A stretch of 64,000 nucleotides of DNA from Schinkia azotoformans LMG 9581. GTDB taxonomy: Bacteria; Bacillota; Bacilli; Bacillales; Bacillaceae_J. The stretch spans positions 62,001 to 126,000 of the forward strand of contig NZ_AJLR01000147.1 of the NCBI RefSeq assembly GCF_000307855.1. Reading direction: 5' to 3'. Of the stretch, positions 45,121 to 54,871 are shown piece by piece. Positions within the stretch are counted from its first letter, which is position 1; the number at the start of each line of letters is the position of its first letter. Both the position numbers and the translations under genes were made by a program. The notes below the pieces were generated by a model. The model was given only the letters and a program-made list of their open reading frames with translations. It had not been told where the DNA came from and did no database searches.

Positions 45121-45954
45121 ATGCATGAATGGCCATTATTAATTTTCACAGTCTGTATGCAGGCAGCGATTGGCGGAATGCTAATGCTCTGGTTGTTTTA
45201 CAAGAAAATATCCGATAGTGGTAAGGAGAAGACATATGCGGCAATGCGCATGCCACTCTTTATCATTGCCGGGTTATCATTAATCGGATTAATTGCATCT
45301 TTTGCACATTTAGGGACACCAACGAATGCGTTTAATACGATTCGAAATATCGGCTCTTCTTGGATGAGTCGTGAGATTCTTGTAACAGGTATGTTTATTG
45401 CTGCAGTATTTATTACAGCAGGCTTAGCTATTGTACAGAAAAAGGTAAATCCGAATCTACTATTAGTCTCAACCTTGATCGGTTTAGTCGATATTTACTG
45501 TATGGCTGCGATTTATGCCAAAACCTTAGTAAGTGGCTGGAATTCAATCAATACCTTTACGTCTTTTTACGGTACGGCTTTAGTGCTAGGTCCAGTATTA
45601 GCAGTAAGCTTTATTGCACCTGCACTTAAAGAAAAAGCACAAAGCTTGATTAAATACTCATTTTACATCGCAATGGCTGGAATCGCGATTCAATTAATTG
45701 GATTGGCTTTGTTTGGAACAGTAATGCCTGAGGTTAATATGATTACTGGTGTGAATGCAATGACTGAATTAGCGGGATATCAAGGTACGGTTGCATTACG
45801 CTGGATTATCGAAGTCATTGGTGTAGGTGTCTTGGGCTTTATGGCAATGGCAACGAACAAAAAGGTTTCTCTATCCTTTGCTTACCTTGCTTTAGCAGCA
45901 ATAATTTTAGCTGAAGGCATGAGTAGATATGTGTTTTATGTTCTTGGTTCATAA
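45121..45954 (+). CDS. DmsC-like membrane anchor
   Basis: A 277-residue protein with about eight membrane segments, the size and layout of DmsC, which oxidises menaquinol and anchors the AB dimer. RBS AAAGGAGG. It is the last gene of the operon, followed by a strong terminator. Confidence 0.9.
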   Translation: MHEWPLLIFTVCMQAAIGGMLMLWLFYKKISDSGKEKTYAAMRMPLFIIAGLSLIGLIASFAHLGTPTNAFNTIRNIGSSWMSREILVTGMFIAAVFITAGLAIVQKKVNPNLLLVSTLIGLVDIYCMAAIYAKTLVSGWNSINTFTSFYGTALVLGPVLAVSFIAPALKEKAQSLIKYSFYIAMAGIAIQLIGLALFGTVMPEVNMITGVNAMTELAGYQGTVALRWIIEVIGVGVLGFMAMATNKKVSLSFAYLALAAIILAEGMSRYVFYVLGS

Positions 45955-45978
45955 TTTGTTAAGTTAATGGTCTTTAGC

Positions 45979-46020
45979 AGGGCTGTAAGTTCCCCTCCCT
46001 TTTTCTTACAGCCCTTTTTC
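45979..46020 (+). terminator. Terminator of the DmsABC-type operon
   Basis: An 11-base perfect stem (AGGGCTGTAAG / CTTACAGCCCT) with a 15-base loop followed by TTTTT. Confidence 0.9.
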
Positions 46021-46568
46021 TAGTCTTCGTTATTTAAAAAATATCTCTTTCTAGTTTTAACGGAATAGAATGCAATCGAAGGTTTAGTAATTTGAATATG
46101 GGGAAAGCCTTCAATGGTCGGTACGGCATTATCATCGTAAAAGTTATTCAAATCAATAATGTTTAAAGACTTTGTTGTGCAGGCCTCTACGCATGCCGGT
46201 AGCAAACCTTTATCTTGTCTTGGGTAGCACATTTGGCATTTGCTAACCTTTTGGGTCTCAGGATCAAATTGCGGCGCCTCATACGGGCAAGCACTGACGC
46301 ATAATTGACAGCCTGTACATAGGTTTTGGTCAATTTGCACGATGCCGTCATGCCGTTTCGTAAAAGCGCGTTCAGGGCAGACACGGAAGCATTCTGGACT
46401 GTCACAATGATTGCAAGAAACGGACAAGAACATATCAGGAGAAATTCGTTTCACCTTCCGCCAATTTACAGAAACAGGTGTTTGATTTTCATTTTTGCAT
46501 GCTATTTCACACGCTTTACAACCTATACAATCATCGGCATTGAATAGGAATCCAAGCTGTTTAAACAT
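46020..46568 (-). CDS. Ferredoxin-type subunit of the YyaE-like enzyme
   Basis: A 182-residue four-cluster [4Fe-4S] protein: CIGCKACEIACK, CNHCDSPECFRVCP, CTGCQLCVSACP and CQMCYPRQDKGLLPACVEACT. It resembles DmsB. ATG 46568 follows GGGGGGAAG and overlaps the end of the molybdoenzyme gene by 8 bases, so the two are one complex. There is no membrane anchor gene after it, which points to a soluble cytoplasmic enzyme. Confidence 0.9.
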   Translation of the reverse strand: MFKQLGFLFNADDCIGCKACEIACKNENQTPVSVNWRKVKRISPDMFLSVSCNHCDSPECFRVCPERAFTKRHDGIVQIDQNLCTGCQLCVSACPYEAPQFDPETQKVSKCQMCYPRQDKGLLPACVEACTTKSLNIIDLNNFYDDNAVPTIEGFPHIQITKPSIAFYSVKTRKRYFLNNED

Positions 46569-48582
46569 GGGCTTCCCCCCATTTCCTAATCTTAACTCTG
46601 CTGTCATAAAAGAATACACTAGATTCACTCTGGTCATTTTCATTTTTCACGTAGATTAATTGATTAATAGGGTCATGGCCTGCCTGTGGGGCAAGGACTA
46701 TATTTTTGGGTAAAAGCTTATTAATTCTTACCCTACCGGTTATCATCCCGTGCTCGTTAAATACCTCTACTTTCATCTTGTCTTGAAGGTTGTGGCTTCG
46801 TGCAATATCATCAGAAATCTCAATCATCATTTCCTGATCACCTGAATGTAGCCATGGGTTCATTTCATATTGAGAATGAATTTTAAGCAATTTTTGTGGT
46901 GTAAGCAGTTGATATGGAAATTCATTCTCCTTGGCAAATGCATCATGAAATTGCTCTCCTTCTGCTATCTTTTCAGGTGACAATAAACGAATCTGTTCTT
47001 CCTGCTCCAAAAAAATATTACTTTTCTTTTTTTGATGTGGGCCTTCTAGTAAATCTTTATAGCTTTCGATGTTATAAAGTTCCATCATTTCAGGTGTCAA
47101 TTCTTCCTTAATCCAATCGATCGGCTCTTTATCTGCAGGGAAATTGGAAAAACCAGGCGATAGTTCATTAAGCTTAGTAGTCAGTTCACGCGCAATTGTT
47201 AAATCACTTTTTGCTTCATAAAAAGGAGGTATTGCCTTTTGGTTGATCGATAACCAATAGTGCCAATAACCTACATGTAAGTCTTCTTCTTCAAAATGAC
47301 TTGCAGCCGGCAAGACAATATCAGATTGTTCAGCCGTCTTTGTCATGAAAAGGTCCACGGTGACAATGAGTTCCATTTGTTTATTTAACTCTTCCCACGC
47401 TTTAAGATTTTGATCCTGGCTAACGATGTTTCTTGATGCAATCCATAGTAATTTTAATGGGGGATTTTGTAGTGAAAGTGCACTCTCTGAAAAGTCGCTG
47501 ATGTCAATTTCCCGTGAATATGGAATAGCAGGATGGTCAGGCCCACGATGGTTTAACAACGTTAAAGGAAATTGTTCAACATCAAAGTGTACGAAATAAA
47601 GACCCCCATTAGGTATGGAAAGATTTCCGGTCATGGCTGCTAAACTATTAATAGCTTCTATGCCACTTTTTCCAAAATGGCTCCGTTGCAGTCCTAATCC
47701 AATCCATGTGACTGTTGGTTTAATTGAGTAATATAGGGAAGTCAATTCTTCGATTGCTTTCAATGGTACTCCTGTCTTTTCGATAACTTCGGTAATTGTT
47801 AAATTCTTTTCAAGAAAGGTTTTAAAGGCATCCCATCCAAGGGCTTGCTTTTCGATAAAACCTTCCTCATATTTTCCACTTTCTATAAGGATTTTTGCAA
47901 TTCCTAGCGCTAACCACATATCTGTACCAGGCTTTATTTGAATATATAAATCGGCTTTTTTAGCTGTTTCCGTATAGATAGGGTCAATGACAACAAGCTT
48001 GGCCCCTTTTCTTCGCGCTTCATAAATAAATTTCATTTGGTGAACATTGGTAACAGCCGGGTTGGAACCCCAGATGACTATTAAACTAGCATTTGCCATA
48101 TTTTCCGGGACAGAAGAATAGTTATCCCCGAATGAATTCTTGATAGCAAGTCTGCCTGTTTGTGCACAGGGGTTCCCGAATGTTTTCGTATGTGGTCCAA
48201 AACTGTTGAACATCCCTTCTGTTGCATAATGAAGGATACCAAGATTGCCGGAAAATTTGTTATAGCCTAAAGCTAGATTGGAACCGTATCTTTGATTTAA
48301 TTCAATCATTTTATTGGCTATGATTGTGTAGGCTTCATCCCAGGAAATTCTAGTCCAATTTCCTGAGCCTCTTGGTTTTTGGATCATTGGGAATTTGAGG
48401 CGATCAGGATGGTAGACATATTGGGTATAGGCGTATCCTTTTGCGCATAATCTGCCTTGATTAAAGCCATGGTTCGGATCACCGGTAACCTTAATAAGTT
48501 TGCCATTATCAACATAGGAAAGAATTCCACATGTTCCGTAACAGTTTCGGGGACATGTATTTCTAATAATTTGAAGTTTCAA
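46561..48582 (-). CDS. yyaE: YyaE-like cytoplasmic molybdopterin oxidoreductase
   Basis: A 673-residue DMSO-reductase-superfamily enzyme close in length and layout to B. subtilis YyaE. The [4Fe-4S] motif CPRNCYGTCGI begins at residue 10, with a fourth Cys in RLCAKGY. There is no Tat signal, so it stays in the cytoplasm. The Mo-ligand region reads FGNPCAQTGR, suggesting Cys as ligand. The start is a TTG with AAAAGGAG upstream. It lies 17 bases after a PucR-type regulator gene and overlaps its ferredoxin partner. The substrate is unknown. Confidence 0.85.
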   Translation of the reverse strand: MKLQIIRNTCPRNCYGTCGILSYVDNGKLIKVTGDPNHGFNQGRLCAKGYAYTQYVYHPDRLKFPMIQKPRGSGNWTRISWDEAYTIIANKMIELNQRYGSNLALGYNKFSGNLGILHYATEGMFNSFGPHTKTFGNPCAQTGRLAIKNSFGDNYSSVPENMANASLIVIWGSNPAVTNVHQMKFIYEARRKGAKLVVIDPIYTETAKKADLYIQIKPGTDMWLALGIAKILIESGKYEEGFIEKQALGWDAFKTFLEKNLTITEVIEKTGVPLKAIEELTSLYYSIKPTVTWIGLGLQRSHFGKSGIEAINSLAAMTGNLSIPNGGLYFVHFDVEQFPLTLLNHRGPDHPAIPYSREIDISDFSESALSLQNPPLKLLWIASRNIVSQDQNLKAWEELNKQMELIVTVDLFMTKTAEQSDIVLPAASHFEEEDLHVGYWHYWLSINQKAIPPFYEAKSDLTIARELTTKLNELSPGFSNFPADKEPIDWIKEELTPEMMELYNIESYKDLLEGPHQKKKSNIFLEQEEQIRLLSPEKIAEGEQFHDAFAKENEFPYQLLTPQKLLKIHSQYEMNPWLHSGDQEMMIEISDDIARSHNLQDKMKVEVFNEHGMITGRVRINKLLPKNIVLAPQAGHDPINQLIYVKNENDQSESSVFFYDSRVKIRKWGEAHV

Positions 48583-48599
48583 AGTTAAGGCATCTCCTT

Positions 48600-49820
48600 T
48601 TACAATTGATGCAGCTGCTTAATTTTAAAAGCGGCGGAAATATCAAGTTTTATATTGAAATCCTCCAGCTTTATATTTAGAATTTCCTCAATTCTTTTGA
48701 GACGGTAGCGCAATGTATTACGGTGAAGAAATAAAGCCTTTGCCGTTTGGGTAATGTCAAAATGATTGGCGGCAAATGCCTCTAATGTTTCCATTAAATC
48801 CCCGTCATTAACAGCATCATATTTTTCCAAATCTCCTAAAATCGTTTCATAATATTCCTTTAAATCCTGAAGATCATGTTTATAAAGAATTCTTTCTAAT
48901 CCTAATTCAGAAAAGAAAGGGATGTCGATGTTTAGTAATATCCCTAAATCATAGGCAACTTTTGCCTCTTGGAAGCTTCGAAACAATTCAGTTGGGTTAC
49001 TATAAACCTTGCCAATTCCACAGACTACTTTATACTCCGGATATATCGAATGGATATAATTAATGACTGAATGAGAAAATTGCTTAACTTCATCCCTGCT
49101 GTTAACCGGGTCATCGATCGTTTGGAGTGGATAAATCACAATAACCTGATTTTGTTTAATCAAAGTGATCGGGATTTTCCCACAATCGGACAGTATTTTT
49201 CCTATATAGCTGTGTATTCTGTTTAAGATTTGTTTTTCTGCAGAAAAGTGATTAAAATCCGTTAATGAAAAAACGATCGTTTGATGAGGGTTATTAAAAT
49301 TCCATCCCCATATATTTCCGTATTCAATAATATCTTCTCTTTGTTTCATATTTCCATAAAGCAGATCAAATAAAAAGGCGACTTTATATTTAACCTTTTC
49401 CTGGTTCATTTCCCGCTGTTTTTGCATCTGAATAGCACATAATGATGCAGTAAATTTTGCGATTTCGCTATATTGGTAGATTTCAATAGGGTCTTCGCCA
49501 AGGATAAACAGAAAACCAAAGGTTGTATTCTTAGAAATGATAGGGGCGGCCAATCCTACCATTTTGTTGTCTATCGTTTGAATCTGATACATTCTAGCAT
49601 TGTTATGATTGGTCGTATTCATCTCTTCAAAGACAGAGGAAGAAAAGGTCTCAGAATTTATAGTGACATCGGATGAAAATAATACATTATAAAGAGGATC
49701 CGTAATGGTGATTGGAAGAGAAAGTAGAGACTTTAGCTTTTGTAGAAGTTGGTCAATACCTATACTTGATGCAACTAATAGCTCATTTGCATAATCAGGG
49801 ATATCTTGGTAGTCTTTCAT
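48600..49820 (-). CDS. PucR/CdaR-type transcription regulator
   Basis: About 406 residues with a GAF-like N-terminal region, a CdaR_GGDEF-like middle and a C-terminal PucR helix-turn-helix (FDITQTAKALFLHRNTLRYR). Such regulators control purine, sugar-acid or similar catabolism. It is the first gene of the minus-strand operon with the YyaE-like enzyme, so it probably controls it in response to the substrate. ATG 49820 is preferred because of GGCAGG upstream; an ATG at 49850 has little in front of it. Confidence 0.82.
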   Translation of the reverse strand: MKDYQDIPDYANELLVASSIGIDQLLQKLKSLLSLPITITDPLYNVLFSSDVTINSETFSSSVFEEMNTTNHNNARMYQIQTIDNKMVGLAAPIISKNTTFGFLFILGEDPIEIYQYSEIAKFTASLCAIQMQKQREMNQEKVKYKVAFLFDLLYGNMKQREDIIEYGNIWGWNFNNPHQTIVFSLTDFNHFSAEKQILNRIHSYIGKILSDCGKIPITLIKQNQVIVIYPLQTIDDPVNSRDEVKQFSHSVINYIHSIYPEYKVVCGIGKVYSNPTELFRSFQEAKVAYDLGILLNIDIPFFSELGLERILYKHDLQDLKEYYETILGDLEKYDAVNDGDLMETLEAFAANHFDITQTAKALFLHRNTLRYRLKRIEEILNIKLEDFNIKLDISAAFKIKQLHQL

Positions 49821-50063
49821 GATTTTATCCTGCCTTTCTCTTATTTTCATGTTGTTTATTCCGCTTCTAAATTATCTTACCGTACTAATTTTGGAAGAAC
49901 AATCAATGTCACAATTCCGTAAGAAAATAGTTGTAGGTTTGTACAAAAAAACTTTCAATAATTCGTTTAGATTGACCATACTTTTCGAAGTTAAAAGAAT
50001 TTATAATGTATAGTAAGAAATGAATTTGTGAAATAATTAACAAGAATAAAGTGGGGGATATGT

Positions 50064-50969
50064 ATGGGATTGCTAAGTTTGTGGGCAGAGAGTTTAACAT
50101 ATGAATATGAAATTTTAAAATCTTGCACGCACCACAAAAGCCCCCGTTCAAAGTGCAAAAAATGTGTGGAAAGCTGCAAAAGTAATGCGATTTCCTTTGT
50201 GAAGGGAATTCCTTCTATTAACTCGGAACAATGTACACAATGCGGGGACTGTATTGCCGCTTGTTCTGTTCAGGCAGTTGCCGGGATTTTTCCGGAAAGG
50301 ACTGTTAAGAATCATCGATTGGTGATTACAGGGGACCAAGTGCCATCAATAAAGGAATTATTAGTTTATTATAAAAAGGGCATAACAGAAATAGCCTATG
50401 ATGGTGAATTATCCGTGCATTGGCGGAAATCAATTGAGGATACGAATGAGATTCTACACCTTCTAGGCGAGCCTCCTTTTACTTTCATGAATGAAAAAAT
50501 GGAGGAAGCGACCATTGAAATGACAAGAAGAGAATTATTTTTCAGCTGGAAAAAAGAAGCGAAGTCGCTCGTGGTTAAGATGGCACCGGCTAAATGGCGC
50601 TTCAATCAAGAGGATTTACAACTAGCAAAATATTACCCTAGTCATCAATTTGCTGAAATTACATTGGATACTAGTAAATGTACATTATGTAAAGCATGTG
50701 AATTTCTTTGTCATCATAAATGCTTAAATATATCAGATGATAGTTTTATCTTAAATGCCCAAAGCTGTTCAGCCTGTCATTTGTGCGAGGATATTTGCCC
50801 GGAAAAAGCATTAACCGTGATTGAAAAAGTATCTGCCCATAAAATTTTGAATTTACCTGTAGTAACAAAGGTATGTAGTACATGTGGTCAAAACTTCAAA
50901 ACATTAATTGAATCCGATGAAGTATGTGTGCCTTGTGAGAAAAGGAAAAATTTATTAGATATTCACTAA
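50064..50969 (+). CDS. Polyferredoxin-like 4Fe-4S protein
   Basis: A 301-residue cytoplasmic protein with two halves, each with paired [4Fe-4S] motifs: CKKCVESCKSNA and CTQCGDCIAACS at the N-terminus, CTLCKACEFLCHHKC and CSACHLCEDICP near the C-terminus. A final zinc-like CSTCGQ ... CVPCEK pair follows. It is divergent from the PucR/YyaE operon and could shuttle electrons to or from the molybdoenzyme. A TGTGA-N6-TAACA sequence at 50027-50042 is a weak Fnr-like site. ATG with GGGGGAT upstream. Confidence 0.8.
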   Translation: MGLLSLWAESLTYEYEILKSCTHHKSPRSKCKKCVESCKSNAISFVKGIPSINSEQCTQCGDCIAACSVQAVAGIFPERTVKNHRLVITGDQVPSIKELLVYYKKGITEIAYDGELSVHWRKSIEDTNEILHLLGEPPFTFMNEKMEEATIEMTRRELFFSWKKEAKSLVVKMAPAKWRFNQEDLQLAKYYPSHQFAEITLDTSKCTLCKACEFLCHHKCLNISDDSFILNAQSCSACHLCEDICPEKALTVIEKVSAHKILNLPVVTKVCSTCGQNFKTLIESDEVCVPCEKRKNLLDIH

Positions 50970-50975
50970 TACAGA

Positions 50976-51004
50976 AATCCCGCCTGGTATTTAAAGGCGG
51001 GATT
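50976..51004. terminator. Hairpin between convergent genes
   Basis: AATCCCGCC pairs with GGCGGGATT and overlaps the stop of the minus-strand response regulator. T-runs are short on both sides, so termination may be partial. Confidence 0.5.
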
Positions 51005-51902
51005 CTTGGTTTACTTCCATATAAAGTACTTGAATGAACTTCTTAATGTTAATTCTTGCATGTCCATTTTCCTCTGGTTGTTTCCCTTCAAGCTCCAACA
51101 TTTTCATCCGTACTTGCGGGAAATCAAAATAAGTGGAGGCATAATGCCCAAACGTTGGGTTTGAAAAATCATTGATTCCTAAAGAAGCAATATGTTCAAG
51201 GGATTGATGAAGGGCCCGTCTTACTCTTTGCTCTGAAGCTTTTGCCTCTTTTTGATCTTTAATCCCGAGCCTTTTTAGTGCAACCTCTTCAAAAAGTTCT
51301 TTTAAAGGAGGAATTTCATGTTTCCCTTCAAGTTCTTGTTGTTTCAACACTTCCAAAATGTCTAAGAGATCCTTATGGCCCCCTTCACATAGGATGCCTA
51401 AGTCTAATAGTTTATGCTTTGCCGCCTCCGCTATATTGTTCGAAGATTGAACGACTGAGTTTCTTTCAGGTAATTGAATAGCCATGTTATTCAATTGGTT
51501 TAGTGATTGTTGTATATTATGGATTGATTTTTCAAGGAGGATCCGTTCTTTTACTTTTGTTAAAACGCCAATGACCTCAAGCCGATTTATGGGCTTCATA
51601 ATGTAATATTCAATCCCCAACGAAAAAGCTTCACCGATTAATTCCTTAATTTCGACTTGTGAAACCATTACGATTTTCCCTTGATAAGCGGGTCTAATTC
51701 GACGAATCGTTTCAATTCCATCCTGCTTGGGCATTAATAAATCAATGATTAATATATCGATATCTTTGGCAGTTAATAAAGAATCTGTTACCTCTGAGCC
51801 ATCACTTGCTTCCCCTTCAATCGTTCCAAAATCTTCATCTTCTATTATATCGGCAAGCATAGCTCGAACAGACGCATCATCATCTACTAGAAAAAATCGC
51901 AC
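50991..51902 (-). CDS. glnL: GlnL (YcbB)-like response regulator
   Basis: A 303-residue response regulator. The receiver domain has IIDLLMPKQDG with the phospho-acceptor Asp, and a long YcbB-type C-terminal DNA-binding domain follows (NDFSNPTFGHYASTYFDF). The N-terminal MRFFLVDDD matches B. subtilis GlnL and supports the GTG at 51902, which follows GTGGGGA; an in-frame GTG at 51914 overlaps the kinase gene. GlnL in B. subtilis activates glutaminase/glutamine transport genes. Here the nearest target is the Dcu/aspartase operon. Confidence 0.85.
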   Translation of the reverse strand: MRFFLVDDDASVRAMLADIIEDEDFGTIEGEASDGSEVTDSLLTAKDIDILIIDLLMPKQDGIETIRRIRPAYQGKIVMVSQVEIKELIGEAFSLGIEYYIMKPINRLEVIGVLTKVKERILLEKSIHNIQQSLNQLNNMAIQLPERNSVVQSSNNIAEAAKHKLLDLGILCEGGHKDLLDILEVLKQQELEGKHEIPPLKELFEEVALKRLGIKDQKEAKASEQRVRRALHQSLEHIASLGINDFSNPTFGHYASTYFDFPQVRMKMLELEGKQPEENGHARINIKKFIQVLYMEVNQESRL

Positions 51903-51903
51903 A

Positions 51904-53193
51904 TTATTCCCCACTTTCTGTTAATTGTTCAATTGGCAACTGGACAATAAAAGAGGTTTTCATTTCTCCCTCAAGCTGTTGAAGTTCAATACTACCATTA
52001 AGATGTTCGACGACATCCTTTACATAAGTTAATCCAATCCCATTGGAGGCAACGCCTGATTCATTATACTTTGTTGTGAACCCTGCTTCGAAAATTAAAT
52101 CCCGATGTCGTTCTGAAATGCCTGGTCCATTATCGGAAATTTTCATAACGAGCATGTCCTCTATTTTCGAAATTTCGATTCTAATCGCTACTGCTTCGAT
52201 ACAGGCCTCTACTGCGTTGGAAACTAGATTATTAATAATGGAAAGAAGAATAAACGTATGATAAAGCTGAGACGAGTCTTCAATTTCTACCTCAATAGAG
52301 ATATTCTTTTCAAGCATTTGCCCATACCGTTCATTGGTAGTTACGACGATATCGATAATTTCCTTTATTTTCATAAAATCATCTAGTTGTTCTTTTTCCA
52401 TTAATCTAGATAATCCCGCATGGACCCTTTGAGTGTCCTTCTTCATTTCATGGACCTGACCGGCGATGGCCAAAACAGAGGTTGTATAAGGATTATTTTC
52501 GTCCTGTTCCTTCATTTCCCTATATAAACCGTAACAAGCTCGTGTGACCTCTTCTGCATTTTTCATCGATTTTTTCAACTGGACCATTTCTACATATAAA
52601 TTGGAAATGTGCATTAACAACTGTTCGTTTCTTTTACGTTGTACTTCCTCCGCTAACTTTGCATCGCGGAGAATTAGAATATTAAAGAAACCGAGAACGA
52701 AAAAGCTTCTAAAAACAGCAATTATACCAATTAACGCAAAGCTATATAAAGTTAACGGGTTATTTGAAAAAATCGACCGAAAAGAGATTTCCATTACACT
52801 TGACACTATTTCAATAAAAACTCCTAATATCCCAATCAATAAAGGCTTATCATAGAAAGCTTTTACCCGCAATAAATGAAATAAACAAGCAAAGGTTAAA
52901 TAATAGAAAAACACCGGAAAATGTAGAGGGATGATCTCATTCCATACAACATCGTTTATTGTTAATGATGCTAATAAAAGTCGAAAACTGACAACGGCAC
53001 TGCCAACGAGGAACCCGGACAGGACTGGATGTGTCTTTTTTGACCATAACAATAATAGAAAAAATACCGGTGTCCCTAGACTTACCCGCAAATCCCCTTC
53101 AACAGGATAAAATTTAAATTCTCCTGCTAATGGCACGCTAATAATCATGAATAAATAAATCAATAGTTTTTCTCTCATTTGTGTGTATTTCAT
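51904..53193 (-). CDS. glnK: GlnK (YcbA)-like sensor histidine kinase
   Basis: A 429-residue kinase with about six N-terminal membrane segments, an unusual HEMKKDTQRVHAGL phospho-acceptor region and a GHKL ATPase with SNAVEACIEA and GNGPGIS-type turns (SDNGPGISERH). This is the GlnK/YcbA architecture. It is followed one base later by its response regulator. It is divergent from the dcu gene and probably senses a C4-dicarboxylate or amino acid through its membrane part. Confidence 0.85.
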   Translation of the reverse strand: MKYTQMREKLLIYLFMIISVPLAGEFKFYPVEGDLRVSLGTPVFFLLLLWSKKTHPVLSGFLVGSAVVSFRLLLASLTINDVVWNEIIPLHFPVFFYYLTFACLFHLLRVKAFYDKPLLIGILGVFIEIVSSVMEISFRSIFSNNPLTLYSFALIGIIAVFRSFFVLGFFNILILRDAKLAEEVQRKRNEQLLMHISNLYVEMVQLKKSMKNAEEVTRACYGLYREMKEQDENNPYTTSVLAIAGQVHEMKKDTQRVHAGLSRLMEKEQLDDFMKIKEIIDIVVTTNERYGQMLEKNISIEVEIEDSSQLYHTFILLSIINNLVSNAVEACIEAVAIRIEISKIEDMLVMKISDNGPGISERHRDLIFEAGFTTKYNESGVASNGIGLTYVKDVVEHLNGSIELQQLEGEMKTSFIVQLPIEQLTESGE

Positions 53194-53302
53194 CCCATAC
53201 TTCCTTCTTTATTTCTACTATTTACGTCTATTTTAAGTGTATATTGACAACTTTTGTTATAGAAATATGACATTTTTTTGTACAGTGCATGTAATTTGAT
53301 TC

Positions 53303-53321
53303 TTTCTGTAGTTTTCTGTAG
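53303..53321 (+). promoter_or_regulatory. 10-bp-period direct repeat before the dcu gene
   Basis: TTTCTGTAG occurs twice, 10 bases apart, about 75-95 bases before the Dcu start. The period equals that of the TTTTGT-N4-TTTTGT site used by B. subtilis GlnL. It is a candidate site for the adjacent GlnL-like regulator. Confidence 0.45.
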
Positions 53322-53397
53322 GGCTGTTAGTATCTTTTATCTATAGAAATAATTAATACATTTATTAAAAAAATCCAAACGATTGGAGGGAAAGATT

Positions 53398-54711
53398 ATG
53401 TTTTGGGTTCAATTTTTCATTCTATTAGCATGTATTTTCGTTGGTGCAAGGCTTGGTGGTTTAGGCCTAGGGGTTATGGGTGGTGTAGGACTTGCCATTC
53501 TAGTATTTGTGTTTGGATTAGAACCTACGTCAGCCCCAATTGATGTGATGTTAATGATTTTAGCTGTTATTACGGCAGCAGGAGCACTGCAAGCATCAGG
53601 TGGAATGGACTATCTTGTTTATATAGCGGAAAAGGCATTAAGAAAAAATCCGAAGAGAATTACCTTTATGGCCCCTATTATTACGTATTTATTTACGTTG
53701 TGCGCTGGAACTGGGCATGTAGCTTATTCCGTTTTACCGGTTATAGCCGAGGTTTCAAGGGAATCTGGCGTTAGACCTGAAAGACCGATGTCAATTGCTG
53801 TTATTGCTTCTCAACAAGCGATCACAGCAAGTCCAATCTCTGCGGCAACAGTGGCACTTCTTGCACTTTTAGCTGATTTTAAAGTTACCTTACTTGATAT
53901 TTTAATGATCTGTTTACCGTCCACTTTTATTGCATGTATGATTGGTGCATTTGTTGTTAGTAAAATGGGTAAAGAGCTTCCAGACGATCCGATTTATTTA
54001 AAACGTTTGGAAGAAGGACTAGCTCCAATTAAACAAGATAAAAAAGATTTCATCCCACAAAAAGGCGCAAAGCTATCAGTTCTCTTGTTCTTATTAGCGG
54101 CTGTATTCGTAGTTCTCCTTGGTTCATTTGAGAAGTTAAGACCAGCTTGGGAAGTGGATGGAGTACTTACTCGAATGGGAATGCCGGCATCGATTGAAAT
54201 TGTAATGTTAACGATAGCAGCCCTTATTATTATCTTCTGTAAACCAAATGTGGACGAAATTGTTTCAGGCAGCGTTTTTAAAGCCGGTGCAGCTGCTGTA
54301 GTTGCCATCTTTGGTATCGCTTGGATGGGAGATACATTCTTTAAAGGAAACGCCGAATTGATTAACGGCTCAATTGCTGGTCTAGTAACATCTGCACCAT
54401 GGTTATTCGCAGTTGCTTTATTTGCTTTATCAATCTTGTTATACAGCCAAGCAGCCACAGTTCGTACATTAATGCCGCTAGGGGTAACTTTAGGCATCAA
54501 CCCAGCATTATTAATTGCGATGTTCCCAGCTGTTAATGGATACTTCTTTATTCCGAACTATCCAACAGTTGTTGCTGCGATTAACTTTGACCGAACAGGA
54601 ACAACAAGAATTGGTAAATATATTTTGAACCATAGCTTTATGGTCCCTGGATTAGTGGCAACAATTGGTGCAATCGTGATCGGCATGATTATTAGTACAT
54701 TCGTATTTTGA
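53398..54711 (+). CDS. Anaerobic C4-dicarboxylate transporter (DcuA/DcuB family)
   Basis: A 437-residue membrane protein with about ten hydrophobic segments and family motifs GTGHVAYSVLPVIAEV, SQQAITASPISAATVALLAL and FPAVNGYFFIPNYPT. It exchanges or takes up fumarate, aspartate, malate and succinate in anaerobic growth. ATG 53398 follows GGAGGG. The aspartase gene follows after 160 bases, so together they turn aspartate into fumarate for respiration. Confidence 0.92.
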   Translation: MFWVQFFILLACIFVGARLGGLGLGVMGGVGLAILVFVFGLEPTSAPIDVMLMILAVITAAGALQASGGMDYLVYIAEKALRKNPKRITFMAPIITYLFTLCAGTGHVAYSVLPVIAEVSRESGVRPERPMSIAVIASQQAITASPISAATVALLALLADFKVTLLDILMICLPSTFIACMIGAFVVSKMGKELPDDPIYLKRLEEGLAPIKQDKKDFIPQKGAKLSVLLFLLAAVFVVLLGSFEKLRPAWEVDGVLTRMGMPASIEIVMLTIAALIIIFCKPNVDEIVSGSVFKAGAAAVVAIFGIAWMGDTFFKGNAELINGSIAGLVTSAPWLFAVALFALSILLYSQAATVRTLMPLGVTLGINPALLIAMFPAVNGYFFIPNYPTVVAAINFDRTGTTRIGKYILNHSFMVPGLVATIGAIVIGMIISTFVF

Positions 54712-54871
54712 TCATCAACTTCAACAAATGAATATATTTACAATTGTCGGTAATAATTGAAAATTTAAATTTAAATTTATAACTAGATTATAAATTTATT
54801 AGGAGTATAATGGAGGTGAAATTGCTTCCAATATACTAATCTATAAAACAAATTAAGGGAGAGGACCTTTT

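Noticed and set aside
50027-50042. Fnr box before the polyferredoxin gene
   Set aside because: TGTGA-N6-TAACA has a mismatch in the key right half, and no promoter is placed correctly; mentioned only as weak.
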